Source: Gymnogyps californianus
Lineage: Eukaryota > Chordata > Aves > Accipitriformes > Cathartidae
Direction: 5' to 3'
Assembly: GCF_018139145.2 (NCBI RefSeq)
Contig: NC_059474.1
Location: forward strand, 42,488,344 to 42,552,343
Length of the DNA stretch: 64,000 nt
In this document: piece by piece, positions 13,027-26,125 of the stretch
How the letters are laid out: every line of letters starts with the position of its first letter
Numbering within the stretch: position 1 is the stretch's first letter
Program-made: the position numbers and the translations under genes
Notes under the pieces: model-generated
Seen by the model: the letters and a program-made list of their open reading frames with translations, nothing else
Database searches by the model: none
Told to the model about the DNA's origin: nothing

Positions 13027-16000
13027 CAGCTTTGATTACAGCTGGAGGTAGTTGATATTTTTCCTCTCTCTGTAATCTCCCTACAGGCTACATAAGAACT
13101 CAGGAAAATACATCTCTTCTGGAGGTACAGATTTTTGTTTCAAAACACACAGAGGAATTTTATCCATCATGCAGCATTGTTATCCCTGACTGGAAACGCA
13201 GGAAGTACACCTGCGTGGCTGGCAGGATGCCACCCATTCGGAAGGCTTGCATTCATTTGTATCAACTGTGAATTTCAGCCAATCTCTCATGTTATTGCAA
13301 ATCAGAAGACACACACTGAATCCCTAAGCTTACATTAATTTCTGCCTGTCATGTCCTTTAAAAGCCTTCTTTCAGTATGGAATAGGCCATCATTTCTCTT
13401 TTTTTTCCCCCCTGCACTTCACGAAAGGGACTCAATACCACTGAAATAGTTGATAAACACTTTCCTGCAACATAGACATATGCACAGGCACCCATCTATC
13501 TGTTCTTCCTTTCTTGGATGGAGTTAAATGCCCTATGAGTTATATTGGCATTATCATTGTGAAAATGGGCTTATTGGCTTCTTAGCTAGAACAGTAAGAA
13601 TGACTTGTTTTATTATGGAAGTTACTAGTATGCAATTTATGAACTTCTCTTACTTAAATGCATTCACATCCCAGAGACCAAGCTCGGCAAATGACATAAA
13701 TTTTCACAGAAAATGGAGGACCCTGCAATATAGTTATATGTTTGAACATAGTCAGATTTTGGTATTGAGTAAAGCTGATTTTAAGTGTAAATACTGGTTT
13801 AGCACTTGTACAATACAAAGGCTAATGAACTTCAGATTCCCTGTAGTTAACGTATATACATTTCCTCAAAGTAGCTTCATTGCTTAGTACAAAAAGTCTT
13901 CTGCATGATGCAGGCTAAAGATTGGGAGAACAGTGGTTTAAGTTTTCATTAATAATATAACATTTCAGTCAACTACTATGTTTTTCAGGAAGTCACATGT
14001 AACAAAAATCACAGTTTTCCAAGGAAAAATCATCTTAACCTTAGTAATAGTAGTCACTGTCAAATGAAATTTAAAATTGTCTTTGTGAACATTTTTTAAT
14101 TTGGTGTCAAGTGCCAGAGTAAGCTTTTCTTTAACATTTCTATTAGCATTTAAGTATTTCAGATGCATAAGAATTCTAAATGTAAGACCTAATTCCTTTG
14201 TTCTTCAGTTGGTCCAGGATGCTAGACAGCTTAATATAAAGTTGTAATCTGCAGGGTTTTCTCCACTGTTTTTCATTTGGCAATTCTTCCTTTATAAGGG
14301 TCATAAAGGCAACAGTCTGTAAAATCTGTTTCAGGTTTTCTTGCTCAGTTGTACTAATCTTGGTATCTTTTTCTTTTTATAAGAGGCTGGTGTCTTTCTT
14401 TTTTCAATTAGAATTCTCTGAATGATTCTTCATGATGTGGAAAGTCTTCATCTCTTCAAGGAATCTGATTCAGTTAACCTACAGTGACCTCAATTTTGTA
14501 CACAATAGAAATAATTTGTTTTCTTTACCTCTACCTTTTAACACAGTCATGCTTAGATGATCTTTTCTGGTAACCTCAGTAAGAACTTAAAAAGAGGATT
14601 TAGGTAAAACATTATAGGAACAGAAAAGCTAATTGAAATTTCAATAAAAAATTAATTGCCACGGCCCACTACAATAAAGAGGTCAAATCATCTTCTTATG
14701 CTCATAGTGCACATTGTCAGAAATACATTGATGCAGAAAAAAGACCAGTAATGGTACCACTGATCTTGCATTCATTTGCAATTGGGAGGAGGGTAAAACA
14801 AAACATTTATTAACCCTGTTCTCATCACAGCACAGTGAGCATACCCAGAGGGATAGGAAATGTCCAGATGTATGCTATCAGATTTACACTATTTTACATA
14901 TATTTATACAGTCATATAAAATGTAATTCTGGGATGCTTCTGATTATGAATTTCTATCAACTAAGTCAAGAATGCTCTGGAAAATTCCCTGGAAGTTTTT
15001 CCCGTATTTCCACAGCTTTTAGACACAGCTTGATGGGTCCTTTCTTCCTGGCTGTGGTTTCTCCCACTAAAATACATGTTTTTTCACTGCAGAGGATCCT
15101 TTTGGGAATATCTCCACACTGCTTATTGTTTTTCCTGACCCAAACTAATCCGAAACCCATGGTAGCTTCATACCCTTGACACACTTAGATCTCTCCCATG
15201 TTTCCTCCCCACCAGCCTGGCACTGTTGGCTGCTGCTGTCAGGATTTCTGATGGACATTGATATATTTTTCTTATATAGCAACTATAGTAGTGACGGAAA
15301 TCCAGTGTGATCTGTCCATAACACTAATGGTCTACCTCTAGTACAACATGAATGTAAAACATCTGTGTCACATTTCCCATAACTGGACCAGTTACCTTTT
15401 TATTTTGTGCTAATAATAGAGTCCTATCTTTCATGCTTGCTTAATCTGCTTACAATACATGGAGGAACAACTGTGTAATCAGTAATTTTTCACTCAAGAA
15501 TAGAACTTCTCCTGGTTGTTTTACTTAATCACATCAAATTTGCTGATGGCAGATAAAGTTTTCGTAAAAAGGTTCTGTTAAGGCCTTTTCTATCCAATTT
15601 TGGTATCTGGATAGAACTACAAGAAGTATATTAATACATTTTCCCAAAATGTTAAAGAATCTTCGCCTACAGACTTGCACTTCACCTAGATGGTCTCTGT
15701 CCATTGCTAATCTAAACTCCAGTTTGTTGTTAAATAGAAAAGAAGAAAAACAATTCTAAAATTATACTCAAATTTTTATACTGTCTCTGAAGAGGTGCTC
15801 CAATATATTATCCTGGGATTAAAAAAAAAGCCCTCAAAACATTGAGTTCAAAAACATACCAACTTTATTCTATACCATTATTTTATTGTTTTTACATGGC
15901 TCCCTTCAATTTTTTTGGGGGGTGGAAATACTGCATTTATATAAGTTACATCTTGAATTAGCTCTTTAAATGTTTGGGTTTAGAACACTCATTTTCTTTT

Positions 16001-16241
16001 CCTTTTTCATTGTATGTAAATTAGCATGTAATGTTCCTCCAGACATTTTTGTTCCATACTGTTAGAAAGCATTTAAAGATTGCAGTATCTGTAATTGTTT
16101 CTTGCAGGGAATGTCTGAGAGCGCTGCCTGGTCACAGGTATCATGAATGCATCATTGAGTGGAGTTTCATGTCCTTGCACTAACTATTTCAATTTCCTTT
16201 TAGAATCGTAAGGAACTGGCAAATATGCATCTCATGCGCAA

Positions 16242-16290
16242 AGAAACTTGATCTGAGTCATTAAGGTAACAGAAACTTGATCTGAATCAT
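16242..16290. repeat. Direct repeat, two 20-bp copies
   Basis: AGAAACTTGATCTGAGTCAT (16242-16261) recurs with one substitution as AGAAACTTGATCTGAATCAT (16271-16290), a period of 29 bases. No flanking structure suggests a mobile element. It is probably a local tandem duplication that has since diverged. Confidence 0.85.
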
Positions 16291-16870
16291 AACTGCTTCT
16301 GAAAATTACACTAAGCATCTGCCTATGTTTTTAGTGACTTAGAAATTTTGCCTAAGTACCTTTAGAAGCTGGGCTGTGTCTAGACTGTAGCGTAAATAAA
16401 GGATGGTGTAGAAATATCCCCTTGAAAATTATCGTACATCTTTTTGCATGCACAGGTTTGTTAAGCCCAACTGAGCACTTTCAGACTCTATTATTTTGAG
16501 AGTCAGTATTCATGTGCTATATGGAAAATCACACATAGTCCCTAAAGCAAATAGAAAAGATCAGGGGTCAGAGAAAGGACTCATCTCAGTAGTCAAGAAG
16601 AGCTAATTAAGAAAAAAGATTTCCTTTATTCTTTTCGAAGCAAGTCTTATGTGTTTTGAAAAGTCATGTGTTGAGCTAAATAGCATTGAATATTGAATTA
16701 AATGGTATAAAAATTGGCACGTCATTCCCAGCTTGATGTTCAAGACTGAATCAACAGCTAATTGCCCGCTATACCAACATGAGACAGGGAGGGCAATCCT
16801 GCGCTTTGTGGGTAAGAAGTTTCCCAGAGCTAAATAGCAAAGGCAGAAAGCTAACTATGGGGATTAGCAG

Positions 16871-16910
16871 GTGTTTATCTCAATAACAAAGGGAATAGAC
16901 AATAACAAGG
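16871..16910. promoter_or_regulatory. Paired SOX-like sites beside a forkhead-like site
   Basis: CAATAACAAAGG (16881-16892) and CAATAACAAGG (16900-16910) are near-copies. Each contains an AACAA-type SOX core, and GTGTTTATCT (16871-16880), a forkhead/GATA-like string, lies just before them. Short A-rich motifs arise easily by chance. The near-repeat of an 11-12 base string within 30 bases is what makes this worth noting. Confidence 0.3.
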
Positions 16911-17649
16911 TGATTTTGGTGCAACCACGGGAAACACTCTTTCCTGCTCTTTTTTCTTCCCTTGCCTTCCCTCGCTTCAACAAAACTTGAAGACAGACCT
17001 TTTCACTTCAGTCTGTATTGAAAAACAACATGGAGCGCTGAAAAGGTAATGGCTCTCGCTGCATTCCTTCATGTTTAGGGAAAAAGTATTTAGAACATTT
17101 TTTTTTAAAGAAAAAAAAGTTTGAATCAAACTCAGCATTGGTTTCTCTGCCTAATTTAAACAAAGTGCAAATTTGGATAACTTTCAGTGATTTTAAGTGT
17201 TATTTTAAGAGATGTGGAATTAAACTTAGACTTTAATTACACTGCTCCAGGAGGAAAATCTCCCTACTGCATATAGAGCATGTTAATAACATTACCAACC
17301 TAGAAGAAAGGAATTAATAGATTTCTAGATATTGAGTGTATGAATACTGGGCCATTGCTGATTTCAGCAGGAGCAGCAGCAGAGCAAGGCAGAAAATAGT
17401 ACTTAAAATTTCAAATGCAGAGAATCAGAGAAGCAATGAATAAACCATGTTGGAGAAGATAAAGAAGGTGAGGAAACTAGAAGGGATATATTAGAAACTT
17501 TAATCATATCATTAAAAAACTTAAATCTGGTTATGATCACAGCATGACATGAATCAAGAATGGCTTTATTAAAGTCAGTGTTAGACTACACTGTTTTGAA
17601 TTTGTCTAAGGTGAAATTGTGTCCTAAGCGTTATATCTTCTAGGGCTAT

Positions 17650-17662
17650 GGAAAAAAAAAAA
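17650..17662. repeat. Poly(A) run with inverted flanks
   Basis: About twelve A residues are flanked by ATGGA on the left and TCCAT on the right, so the run sits between 5-bp inverted arms. It is a simple homopolymer and the arms may be coincidental. Confidence 0.7.
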
Positions 17663-18811
17663 ATCCATGTTTCATCTATCATGTAGCCAGGGATGGCCGG
17701 TGACTATCCAGTTGTAAGCATTATTGTAAGGAATGTTATTCACCACTGAAGATACAGTGAGCTGATTCACTTTTCTTTTGACTGATCACATTTAGAAAGT
17801 CAAGGAGGTTTTAAACAATTGTTTTATTTATACTTATTATACATTCTTCAGAAATGTCCCAGGTGTCAATACTTACCCTTAAAGAATATATGTATAAAGT
17901 CACATTATAGGTAAGGAGAGAAAGTGAGAATATGAAATAGATTTCCACTCCCTTTCTATTAAAAACCTAACCATTTTTTGCAAGTATCTCTGCCAGTTCA
18001 ATGGAACAGTAGCATAATACACTATCAAGTGCAATCAATGGTATTTGCTGACATGAACATTTTAATTATGCATTACAGAAATGTAGTCAATTTTGGAGGA
18101 TCTTTATACTTGTATCCTCAATTCATAATTATTTCAACAGTTCCATATGTCATAACTTGATCAATTGAAGGGCACAGGAAGCCCTGATGTATACATTACA
18201 ATGATACAGTATCTTTAATAAAAATGCAGCACACAGCAATCTTCCTCACAGCTACTTGCAATATAGTTTGGTCTGTGATATTAGAACTGATGCTATGTAC
18301 CTAGTGATAATGGCAGGCCTTGCCATCTTTCCCTTGCAAGGACTAACGGAACGTAATGACCAAGAAATAAAACTATAAGCTGTCTGGAAGTGTCAATGGA
18401 CTTCAAAAAAGCTGTGCCTGCACTGAAATAATTTCCTCATTAGCACAAGACTTTGATTTCTACAAAGGGACCCTGAAATCAGCAATGTTTTCACAGCCAC
18501 ACAGACAAAGCATCTTTCCATCTCGGCTCTGTTCAACTCCCAGTTGCCAAACTGGCGTCTTATGTAGCACAACTGAACTTTGACTACGTAACTTGCAGGT
18601 CCTTCTGTAGCAAAGAGAGAAATTGTCATTGCTCAGGCAGTACTGGCTGTATGTTTAACATTAAAAGGGATGCAGGAGAGGTAATCTGCCACTCAAATCA
18701 CCTTTCACTAGAGCTGTGCAGGGCTCTGGAGCATAAACATGACTTTGCCAGTTTGAATTTGAGTTGGCAGCAGCACAGCAGCGACAGAAAGCAGACTGAC
18801 AGCGAAAGGTC

Positions 18812-18841
18812 AGGTGTGATGAGTAGATCTAGAAGGTGTCA
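18812..18841 (+). promoter_or_regulatory. Two T-box half-site motifs in direct orientation
   Basis: AGGTGTGA (18812-18819) and AGGTGTCA (18834-18841) both match the T-box half-site consensus. They lie in the same orientation with 14 bases between them. AAAGGTCA, a nuclear-receptor-like half-site, overlaps the first. They are in a locally GC-richer stretch. Function is inferred from motif alone. Confidence 0.35.
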
Positions 18842-21139
18842 GTTCAGGGGTGGTATTTAGCGATACCGTCTGTAAATGGGACCAGATGAGGTGGCCTGAG
18901 GACAGTCTGTAGGAGATAGAAGAAGGAAAATGAATCTCGGAGCAATAATGGAAACTGAAAGTAGATAGAAGCTGAAAAGAAGTGCTACTTTGATTATAAG
19001 AATAGAAAGGAAGCTAGCAGGGTATACAATGCTAGCCTGGATAAAAGAGAAAGGACTGACAGATTATAGGATTTCAGAGAAAGATTAAGGTTATGAGGCC
19101 TGAGAAATATTCCCAACATTGTACTGCTATCTTCATGTATACTGACACAATTTCTTAGGGGGAAAAATGAAGTCTGTTTAAAAGAAAATTGAAAATTCAT
19201 AATGGAATATAGCTTTTCCAATTGCTCAAATAAATTATTATTTATACAGCAAAAAAACCCAAACCACCCATCTTTGCATGGCCCTTCCCCTCCTCAGTCA
19301 AGACCAACTTGAAGTGGGACAGCATATTGTACATCAGATCCCTGATAACGTCTGACATTTTACTAGCAACATTTAGCGTGTGTAACCACGTAACTCACTA
19401 ACACAATTAATGTAAACTTCATTGTCTCACGCTGGGACTAGGATTCTGCGTTGTCTTTCTAGGTCAGTGTTACAAGAGAAAGGATATTCCCTCAAGCTTT
19501 CTCTCACCGATCAGTAGATCTTGAATTTTTTTGTCCAAATTGGGATTTTCCACAAAAGAAGTCATATCCCAGACACTATATGTGAGTCCTTTAATTAGGA
19601 TATTCTCCCACAAGACAGAGGATGTGGATTTGGATCCATCTCTGAAAAAGGAGGTATTAAATTTGTCTCCCCCATACTCTGGGCAAATGGGCTAACTACC
19701 AAGTTATTGTGGGAGACTAAGAACAGCTTTGGGAAGGTACAAGCTGAAAGAAAGAGTTTTGAAAGAAATCACCCATGAAAGAAATCCAACTTGTGAATCC
19801 TAAGTGAAGAGTATGTATAATCTTGAATAAGGTACACAGACCTTGGGGAAGAGAAGAATGAAAGATATAGCCATGTAGTCTGTGCTTTTCATCTCCCTCT
19901 AAATGAGGCAGCAGTTTAAATGATGCAGCCCTGTACACTAATATACGAAGCCCTTTTCAGTTCAACACAAGATATCTGGGGTTTTTTGTTGTTCTATTTT
20001 AAATTGCAATGTAACATCAACATAAGAATCCAATCAAACAAAACAGAAAGTGAATTCTGTATTATTTTTTAAACTGGTTCTTTAGAGTGTCAACAATTAC
20101 TGTGATTTCAGATAATCTATTAGACCTAGGAGGTCTTTCTTCCTACTTTTTACCTAAAAATGCTGGACAAGAACTCAATAACAAAATGAGAGATAGTGAA
20201 ATATTTCTTACTTCCAGCATACATGTAAACATTTTGCTTATTTGGTCCATTAGAAACACTGATGAAAGTTAACAGTTCCAGGTGCTTTGGTAGTCTATTC
20301 TTAGAATTATTAACATGGAAAAGAGAATGAAACCACACACTGAAAGGAAAGTGAAACAGTCGACTGAGTATTGTGAGCCAGGCTTGTGGGGTTTTTTTCC
20401 TCTGAAAAAAAAATATTACTTCACCCTTGTCATAGAGCTTTTACCTTCTGTCCTTTCAGTTCACTGACATCTTGATACGGAAGACCTATAGCAGGAGCTT
20501 AAAAAAAAATGTATAGTTATTTATTTGAGTCAGCTGAACTTTCGTCCTATAACCAATACAGGGGGAAAAAAGTATATATTGCATTCAGAAGACATTTGAT
20601 GGAAAGCAATGCCAAATTTAAAATCTCCTATGTTTACCAGTAGCAAAATAGTATATTATATAATTAACCCAATGATTACTGTCTTGGACAGTCATAGAAA
20701 AATATCATGACTTATTTTTAGCTAAAGATATGTTAACAAACATCACTTACTGAAAGGATAAAATAAACTACAGCACTGTATATAAATATCTAGTAATGAC
20801 TAAGTCTTAACAGGCTTTGTTAAGCATTGAGATGCTCATAAAACTTTTTGCAAATCACTTTGGTTCGGATACCAGAATGAAACTATTCTTTTTTAAAAAC
20901 AGAATTTTCCAACTTTGCCTGGAGGCCAGAGGGACAAGAGAGACATATGAAATCAAAGCCTAGCAAATTCATGTTGCTATTAAATCATGTTCTGATTTCA
21001 TAATAATCTCTCTATTCTTCTCAAAATTTCATCCTTAACATCTTTGGCACTGTAGAAGTTATTAAAACTTTTCAAGTATAAGGAAATGTAGGGCACTGCC
21101 TTGTACAGCCGGTTTCATTTTGCTGCAAAGCTATTTCAC

Positions 21140-21156
21140 TTTTTTTTTTTTTTTTT
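21140..21156. repeat. Poly(T) run
   Basis: Seventeen T residues are followed by AAAC. On the minus strand this could be an old poly(A) tail, but no retrocopy body is recognised. Confidence 0.9.
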
Positions 21157-22270
21157 AAACTTTACCCCAGTATCTTAGACTGTTGTGCAAGAACAAGATC
21201 CCAGAAGATGTTCTGCAGTGGATTACAACTATCTTGCAGTTATTGTTCTTTTTTTTTTTCATGGTGAGACTCTAAGTAAAGAAGGAGAAGAATAAAAAAT
21301 GCTAAAATAGTATTTGAGTATGTCACAAAGAGTAATGTAAGGCACCTAATCTGCTGGGGCAACTATGGAAGAGCATTCACATGCAGTTGTAACAGAGTTT
21401 TGGGACAGAGTTCAAATACAAGCCAAGCTCTACCCCAAACCCATGTTTTCCTGGCAGAAGAAGCAACATTATATACAAAAGATGAGCCAGAGCATAAGCC
21501 ATCACATAAACAGAATTAATGATCCAGACTCAGATGGAAGCAATCCAAGTTCAAATTTCATTAAGACCCAAAGTAAAGTGATAGAAAAGACACATCACAG
21601 GAAATTTAATAGTATTGTTTGCATAACAACATGTTACCCATCATTACCAAAGGATTCAGAATGTATCTCTTGGGAAATGTCCCTTATTGCCACAGATATA
21701 ACATAAATTTGAAGATACTAAAGATCACCCCACCTTTCAGACCTGATCTTGAGGGATTTATTAAATTTTATTCTGGAGAAGAAGATCTTAAGAGACTTTC
21801 TTATTGAAAAGGCACTATGCAGGAAAGCACATATGCAAGAAGGAGGGCACAATCTAAGAATTTAGGTGTACAGCTGCAAATACAAATCCCACTGATAAGA
21901 GTCCAAACGAGACAGTTTCGACCAAACTTGTTTCATGTACAGATCCTTATATTTCTCAAAAAAAGGATAATCGATCTTACTTTAAGTTAACTGGCAAGCT
22001 GCCACTTAAGGTCACTACAGAAAAACAAGTTGAGGCAAAAATGTGTCCTTCCCCAGCTAAATATTCTTTTCTTCCTGTCATAACCGCACAAAAAGAATGA
22101 AGGCTGCTTTTGGTTTAACATTGACTGACATGTTTGCAGTTATGTATGGGGAGTAAAAGTCCTACTTATTCTTCTTTTCTGCTCTTCTTCCATCCCCCAA
22201 CATCTCCCCTTAAACTTCTTGCCACTAACTGTAGGTTGCCCTCAAATTCTTTGTACTCTGTGATTCCTTG

Positions 22271-22285
22271 AAAAAAAAAAAAAAA
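22271..22285. repeat. Poly(A) run
   Basis: Fifteen A residues follow a pyrimidine-rich 150-base stretch. No AATAAA signal or recognisable retrocopy precedes the run. Confidence 0.9.
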
Positions 22286-24121
22286 CAACCCAGTGTGAGG
22301 GAAAAAGGAATGGCATTCAATCAGCACCTAACAAATCACCTTTACATTCCCCACCTCAGCCTGCAAGTAAAGCAAAGGTATATCTCCATTTCTTGTCCTG
22401 TCGTCTTCCATCGCGCCGTGCTTCTTCCCTCTGGTTTTGTCCCTTCCACATCCTGCCTTCGTTCTGTTCCTCTCCTCAGCTCTTAGGGTGGCACAAGCTC
22501 CTGCTCCCCATTAAACAGACTCCTAGCCTTCTTTTTTGAAAAAATTGCTCCAAATAGCTATTCTCCTGGAGAGAAATTTGTTTTCTCTGTAACTTGCCCC
22601 TGAGTTTTTCCTGTACACACAAAAAGTCCCTGATATCTCCTGCATCTTTCTAAGCAATTCTGTCTGTCTTTTAGTCTGGAAGCTTCCCAGAGTAAATGCC
22701 TCTATTCGTGTCTCATTTATTACTAATCTGCTTATACTTAAATTACCAATTACCTGGAAGTTTTTCATTCCCACATGCTACAATGTCTATAGGTAGGAGT
22801 ATTCACCAGTAAAACACAAAGGCATTTAAAAAATGGTTAGTTAGCAGACAAAATTGAAATTTCTAGATTTAGAGCTTGTCTTTGTTTTGCTCTATGCAAG
22901 TAGACAGCAGTAGCCACAAAACAGCCCTGAACAGCACTGACTGTTCAGTTGTTACTTCTTAAATGCACAGAAGTAGCAGAGGAAGTGATAGTTAAGTCTG
23001 GGTTTAAGAGTTAATATGGAAATTCAGTCAACTGGTTCTGTAGTTACAGAGGGTGCTCGCTCCCTCCTAAAAGTCCTTTCAAGAACTGTTTGGAGAACAG
23101 TTAAGGGTTTTCCATTTTAAGAAAAGTTGGGTTGATGACACATCATTTTCTGACATTATGACTTTGAAAAATAATGAAAAACATTTTTTTAATAATAAGG
23201 AGAAATTTCAGAATGCAGATGTTTTTTCATAATGAAGTGTGTTTAATAAAGTCATTATGAAATAAGCTCAAAAATAAGAACAGTGTTAAAAATATTCTAA
23301 TACAAAATAAAAATGTTAAAATCCAAAAAGAAGCATTGTAAATTGTCAAAACATTTCAAATTACTTTAAAAAAATGTTTTAAAAGTTTCTTTTCATGACA
23401 TAATCCAAGACAATGTTTATCATGTCTTTTCCCTTTGGAAATGGATTTATTCTCCCTTACAAAGCTACCCATATCTTGCCATTCACTGGGGTATCACTTC
23501 TACAGGACAAAGGAAAAGAAAACAAAAAATCATCTCTAAAATGCATCAGATCCAAACCTCAGGATATTCAGGCTGATGCTGCTGCGCAGTACCTTGGGTG
23601 CCTTAGTGCTACTGCCTTAGTAGTGCTAAAGCCCCGCTGTTTGCAACTCTGGAGCCTCTCTCCTCAGCTGCTGTAGCAGTCTCTTCTCAGCGCCTCTGTG
23701 GCAGTGGTTTTCCCTTATGTTCCCACGCTGTTGTTCTTGTGCTGTTGGTCCCATGATCTTGCACCTGCAAAACCTTGGTGTTCTTCTTCTGGCAGTTCTC
23801 ATGGGAAGCAAATACCACTGGTGGGACATTGCCCTTCTTTCATTTGCTTTCCTTTACCTCCTGTTTTCTGTTTTTTGTTTGTATGAGAGAAAGCTAAACA
23901 CAGCGCAAAATAAGGTAGATAACAACCATTGAAATACTTTGTAAATATCATCCAATAATACATGCATACAGGAACTTAACAGATAAACAGGATGCTGTGC
24001 TTGCACCTGGTTAGCATACTCCAATCAGTGCCAATAGCCTCATAAGCAAGAACAAGCTGTAGGGAGTTTGAGCAAGTCCCAGTGTAAAGCATATAGTACT
24101 AGGGAGAAAGCATGGCAAAAA

Positions 24122-24160
24122 AATCATCATCATCACCTTCATTGCTCATCACCTTCATTG
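24122..24160. repeat. ATC microsatellite plus 16-bp duplication
   Basis: An AATCATCATCATC run leads into two identical 14-base copies of CATCACCTTCATTG at 24131-24144 and 24147-24160, separated by CT, giving a 16-base period. It is a small minisatellite seed. Confidence 0.85.
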
Positions 24161-24686
24161 TTTCCACCTGCTGTACTGGAGAGTGCCCCCAGAGGCTGAC
24201 CACTGCGGAGAGTTTTCCCTTTCTCTTTTCTCTCTTTTTCTCCTTTCGTTTTATCCTACCCCAAAATTACCTTTCTCTGTTCTAATGTATGTCATCAGCT
24301 ACAGATCCCACTATGAAATCTTTTCTCGTGTGAACCTGCCTCAAGATCCTTTGTGCAACGATAATATTGACAAATAGATACTATAGTCTTTATTTAGTTG
24401 GGGTATTTTATTTTGAGCATTTTTTTATCAACCTAATCTGAAATAAGTCAGTAATAATGGCAATGTGTCATTGCTTTACCTCTCTGCACGTAAATTAAAT
24501 ATAAACAAATATTTCCAATGTGATGTGGCTTCCAAGCAGTAGGAGGTTTCTTTTAGCTGTCCCCTGCCACCTGCTAGGTGCCATGACAATCATTTTGATA
24601 AGTTTCTGGTTTCCTTATGATAACAGAAGAAGCTGAACCTACCATAAGGCACAAGCCTGCCTTTGAAGCAGCAATCCATGCTGGAG

Positions 24687-24714
24687 TCCATCCATCCATC
24701 CATCCACACACACA
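24687..24714. repeat. (TCCA)5 followed by (CA)5
   Basis: Five exact TCCA units run straight into five CA dinucleotides. This compound microsatellite is probably length-variable between individuals. Confidence 0.93.
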
Positions 24715-25304
24715 CTCTCCCGTACGTTAGTGATTGCTGTTTTAAAAGGAAGATACAATAAAATCAGTTCCCTTTTCCCTATCAGGATCTACTTTATATA
24801 GCATTAAACAATATTTAATGATGAATTAACTTAGCAGAAATTTCAATTTCAGGGGTGGGGTGAGGGGGTCTTTTTTTTCTTTTGCTGTCTAGCATTGTCA
24901 AGTTGCAGATGTCACTGTTGTAGCATCTGTGGTCTGTGCATCATATGGCATGCCTAAAAATCTCCAGTTAACAGAAATTATACCATTTCACAACTGCTGA
25001 ATTGATCTGATGCACTAATAACACAATAAGCTTTGGATTTCTTTTGGTGCCACATATTTTTCTAAACCATCTAAGTTAAATCCATGACATGAGCAAAATT
25101 AAAATGCCAGTCAAGATAGTAGGAAGCAGACATGACTTACCACTACATTCAGCATAGGCATGCTGATTATCCTGCCTTCTTTGTCTGATTTTGCTACCAC
25201 TTTATAGTCTGCTACTGATATCCTGATATGCTCCAGCTTTCATAAACATCCCGAGACGTTTACGCCACCTGTTGGGCATAATATTGCCAGACTCTTACGG
25301 CTGT

Positions 25305-25314
25305 AACAGCTGTT
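25305..25314. promoter_or_regulatory. Palindromic E-box AACAGCTGTT
   Basis: A perfect 10-bp palindrome centred on CAGCTG, with flanks GT and TAC that almost extend it. AACAGCTGTT is a preferred site of class II bHLH factors such as MyoD. It is an isolated motif and could be chance. Confidence 0.3.
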
Positions 25315-26125
25315 TACTCATTTTTTATTCTTATTATATCAGGCACAGAGAGGAACTCATATGTAAGTCAGGCTTACAGTCACTTCCTCTTAAAAGAAAA
25401 AAAGAGAAGCTGTATGCGAGCTTGACAAGAAAGCCAATGCAATAAAACCTTATGTTTTCTGTGGTTCAATTTCAATTCACTATTTCAGTTTAGCTAGGTC
25501 AGAATTAGAGAAGTGTCCCTTCTTTAAGTGCCAAACTTTCAAATGAGAATTCAAATCTTACCATAAACTTTTCATGAACAATTGTATCTCTTTACTCTCT
25601 TTACATTTCTCTGAATTTATTTTCTTATTTTGCTTTTACATTAGTCTTACTACTTTTGCACCTCACCCTCCCTGCCCTTAGATTTTAAATCCATGTAAAG
25701 ATTTTTGTAATGTCTTGTATGAATTTCTGAAGAAATACTGATGTAAGTTTTGATGCCATCTACTTGTTAGAATAAGAAATGCATTAGATAACAAAGCATG
25801 AGTAGACAAAGGACAGAAAAAATATAAAAAAGGTTAATGTAGAGTTTCCAGGAAAGCATGGGGGTCTGAAAATGGCAGTGGCCTTTTTATAAAAGGAAGG
25901 CACTATTTCCATCATTGCCTTAATTTCTAATATTTGTGTCTGTTTGAAGTTTGTCATTTCTCAAGGACTTTGTTTATATATATGTAAATAGTAAAGAAAT
26001 TTTATTCCTGCATCAAAACGTCAAAAGCTAGGAACAAACATTCAAATATTTGTTGACTTACTAGTTGCAATTTCAGTCTCTCCTACTGCTTGTTACGCAG
26101 TCCACATTTCCAGTATCCTTCATTA

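Larger units (their letters stand above)
9639..16240. other. Gene-free DNA with a few motif sites
   Basis: No gene is visible. The stretch holds an X-box-like motif at 13013-13026, a possible old repeat remnant at 11621-11665 and short simple runs. The longest open frames here (about 60-120 codons) have no signal, domain or family resemblance and no splice context that I can support. Confidence 0.65.
16291..26125. other. Gene-free DNA with motif clusters and simple repeats
   Basis: No gene is supported. Items listed separately are SOX/forkhead-like sites (16871-16910), T-box-like half-sites (18812-18841), an E-box palindrome (25305-25314), poly(A/T) runs, a 16-bp-period duplication (24131-24160) and a TCCA/CA microsatellite (24687-24714). 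A slightly GC-richer patch at about 22380-22500 and another at 23570-23830 carry no recognisable exon or repeat. Confidence 0.65.

Noticed and set aside
20861..20872. tRNA B-box-like GGTTCGGATACC
   Set aside because: No cloverleaf, A-box or Pol III terminator arrangement around it.
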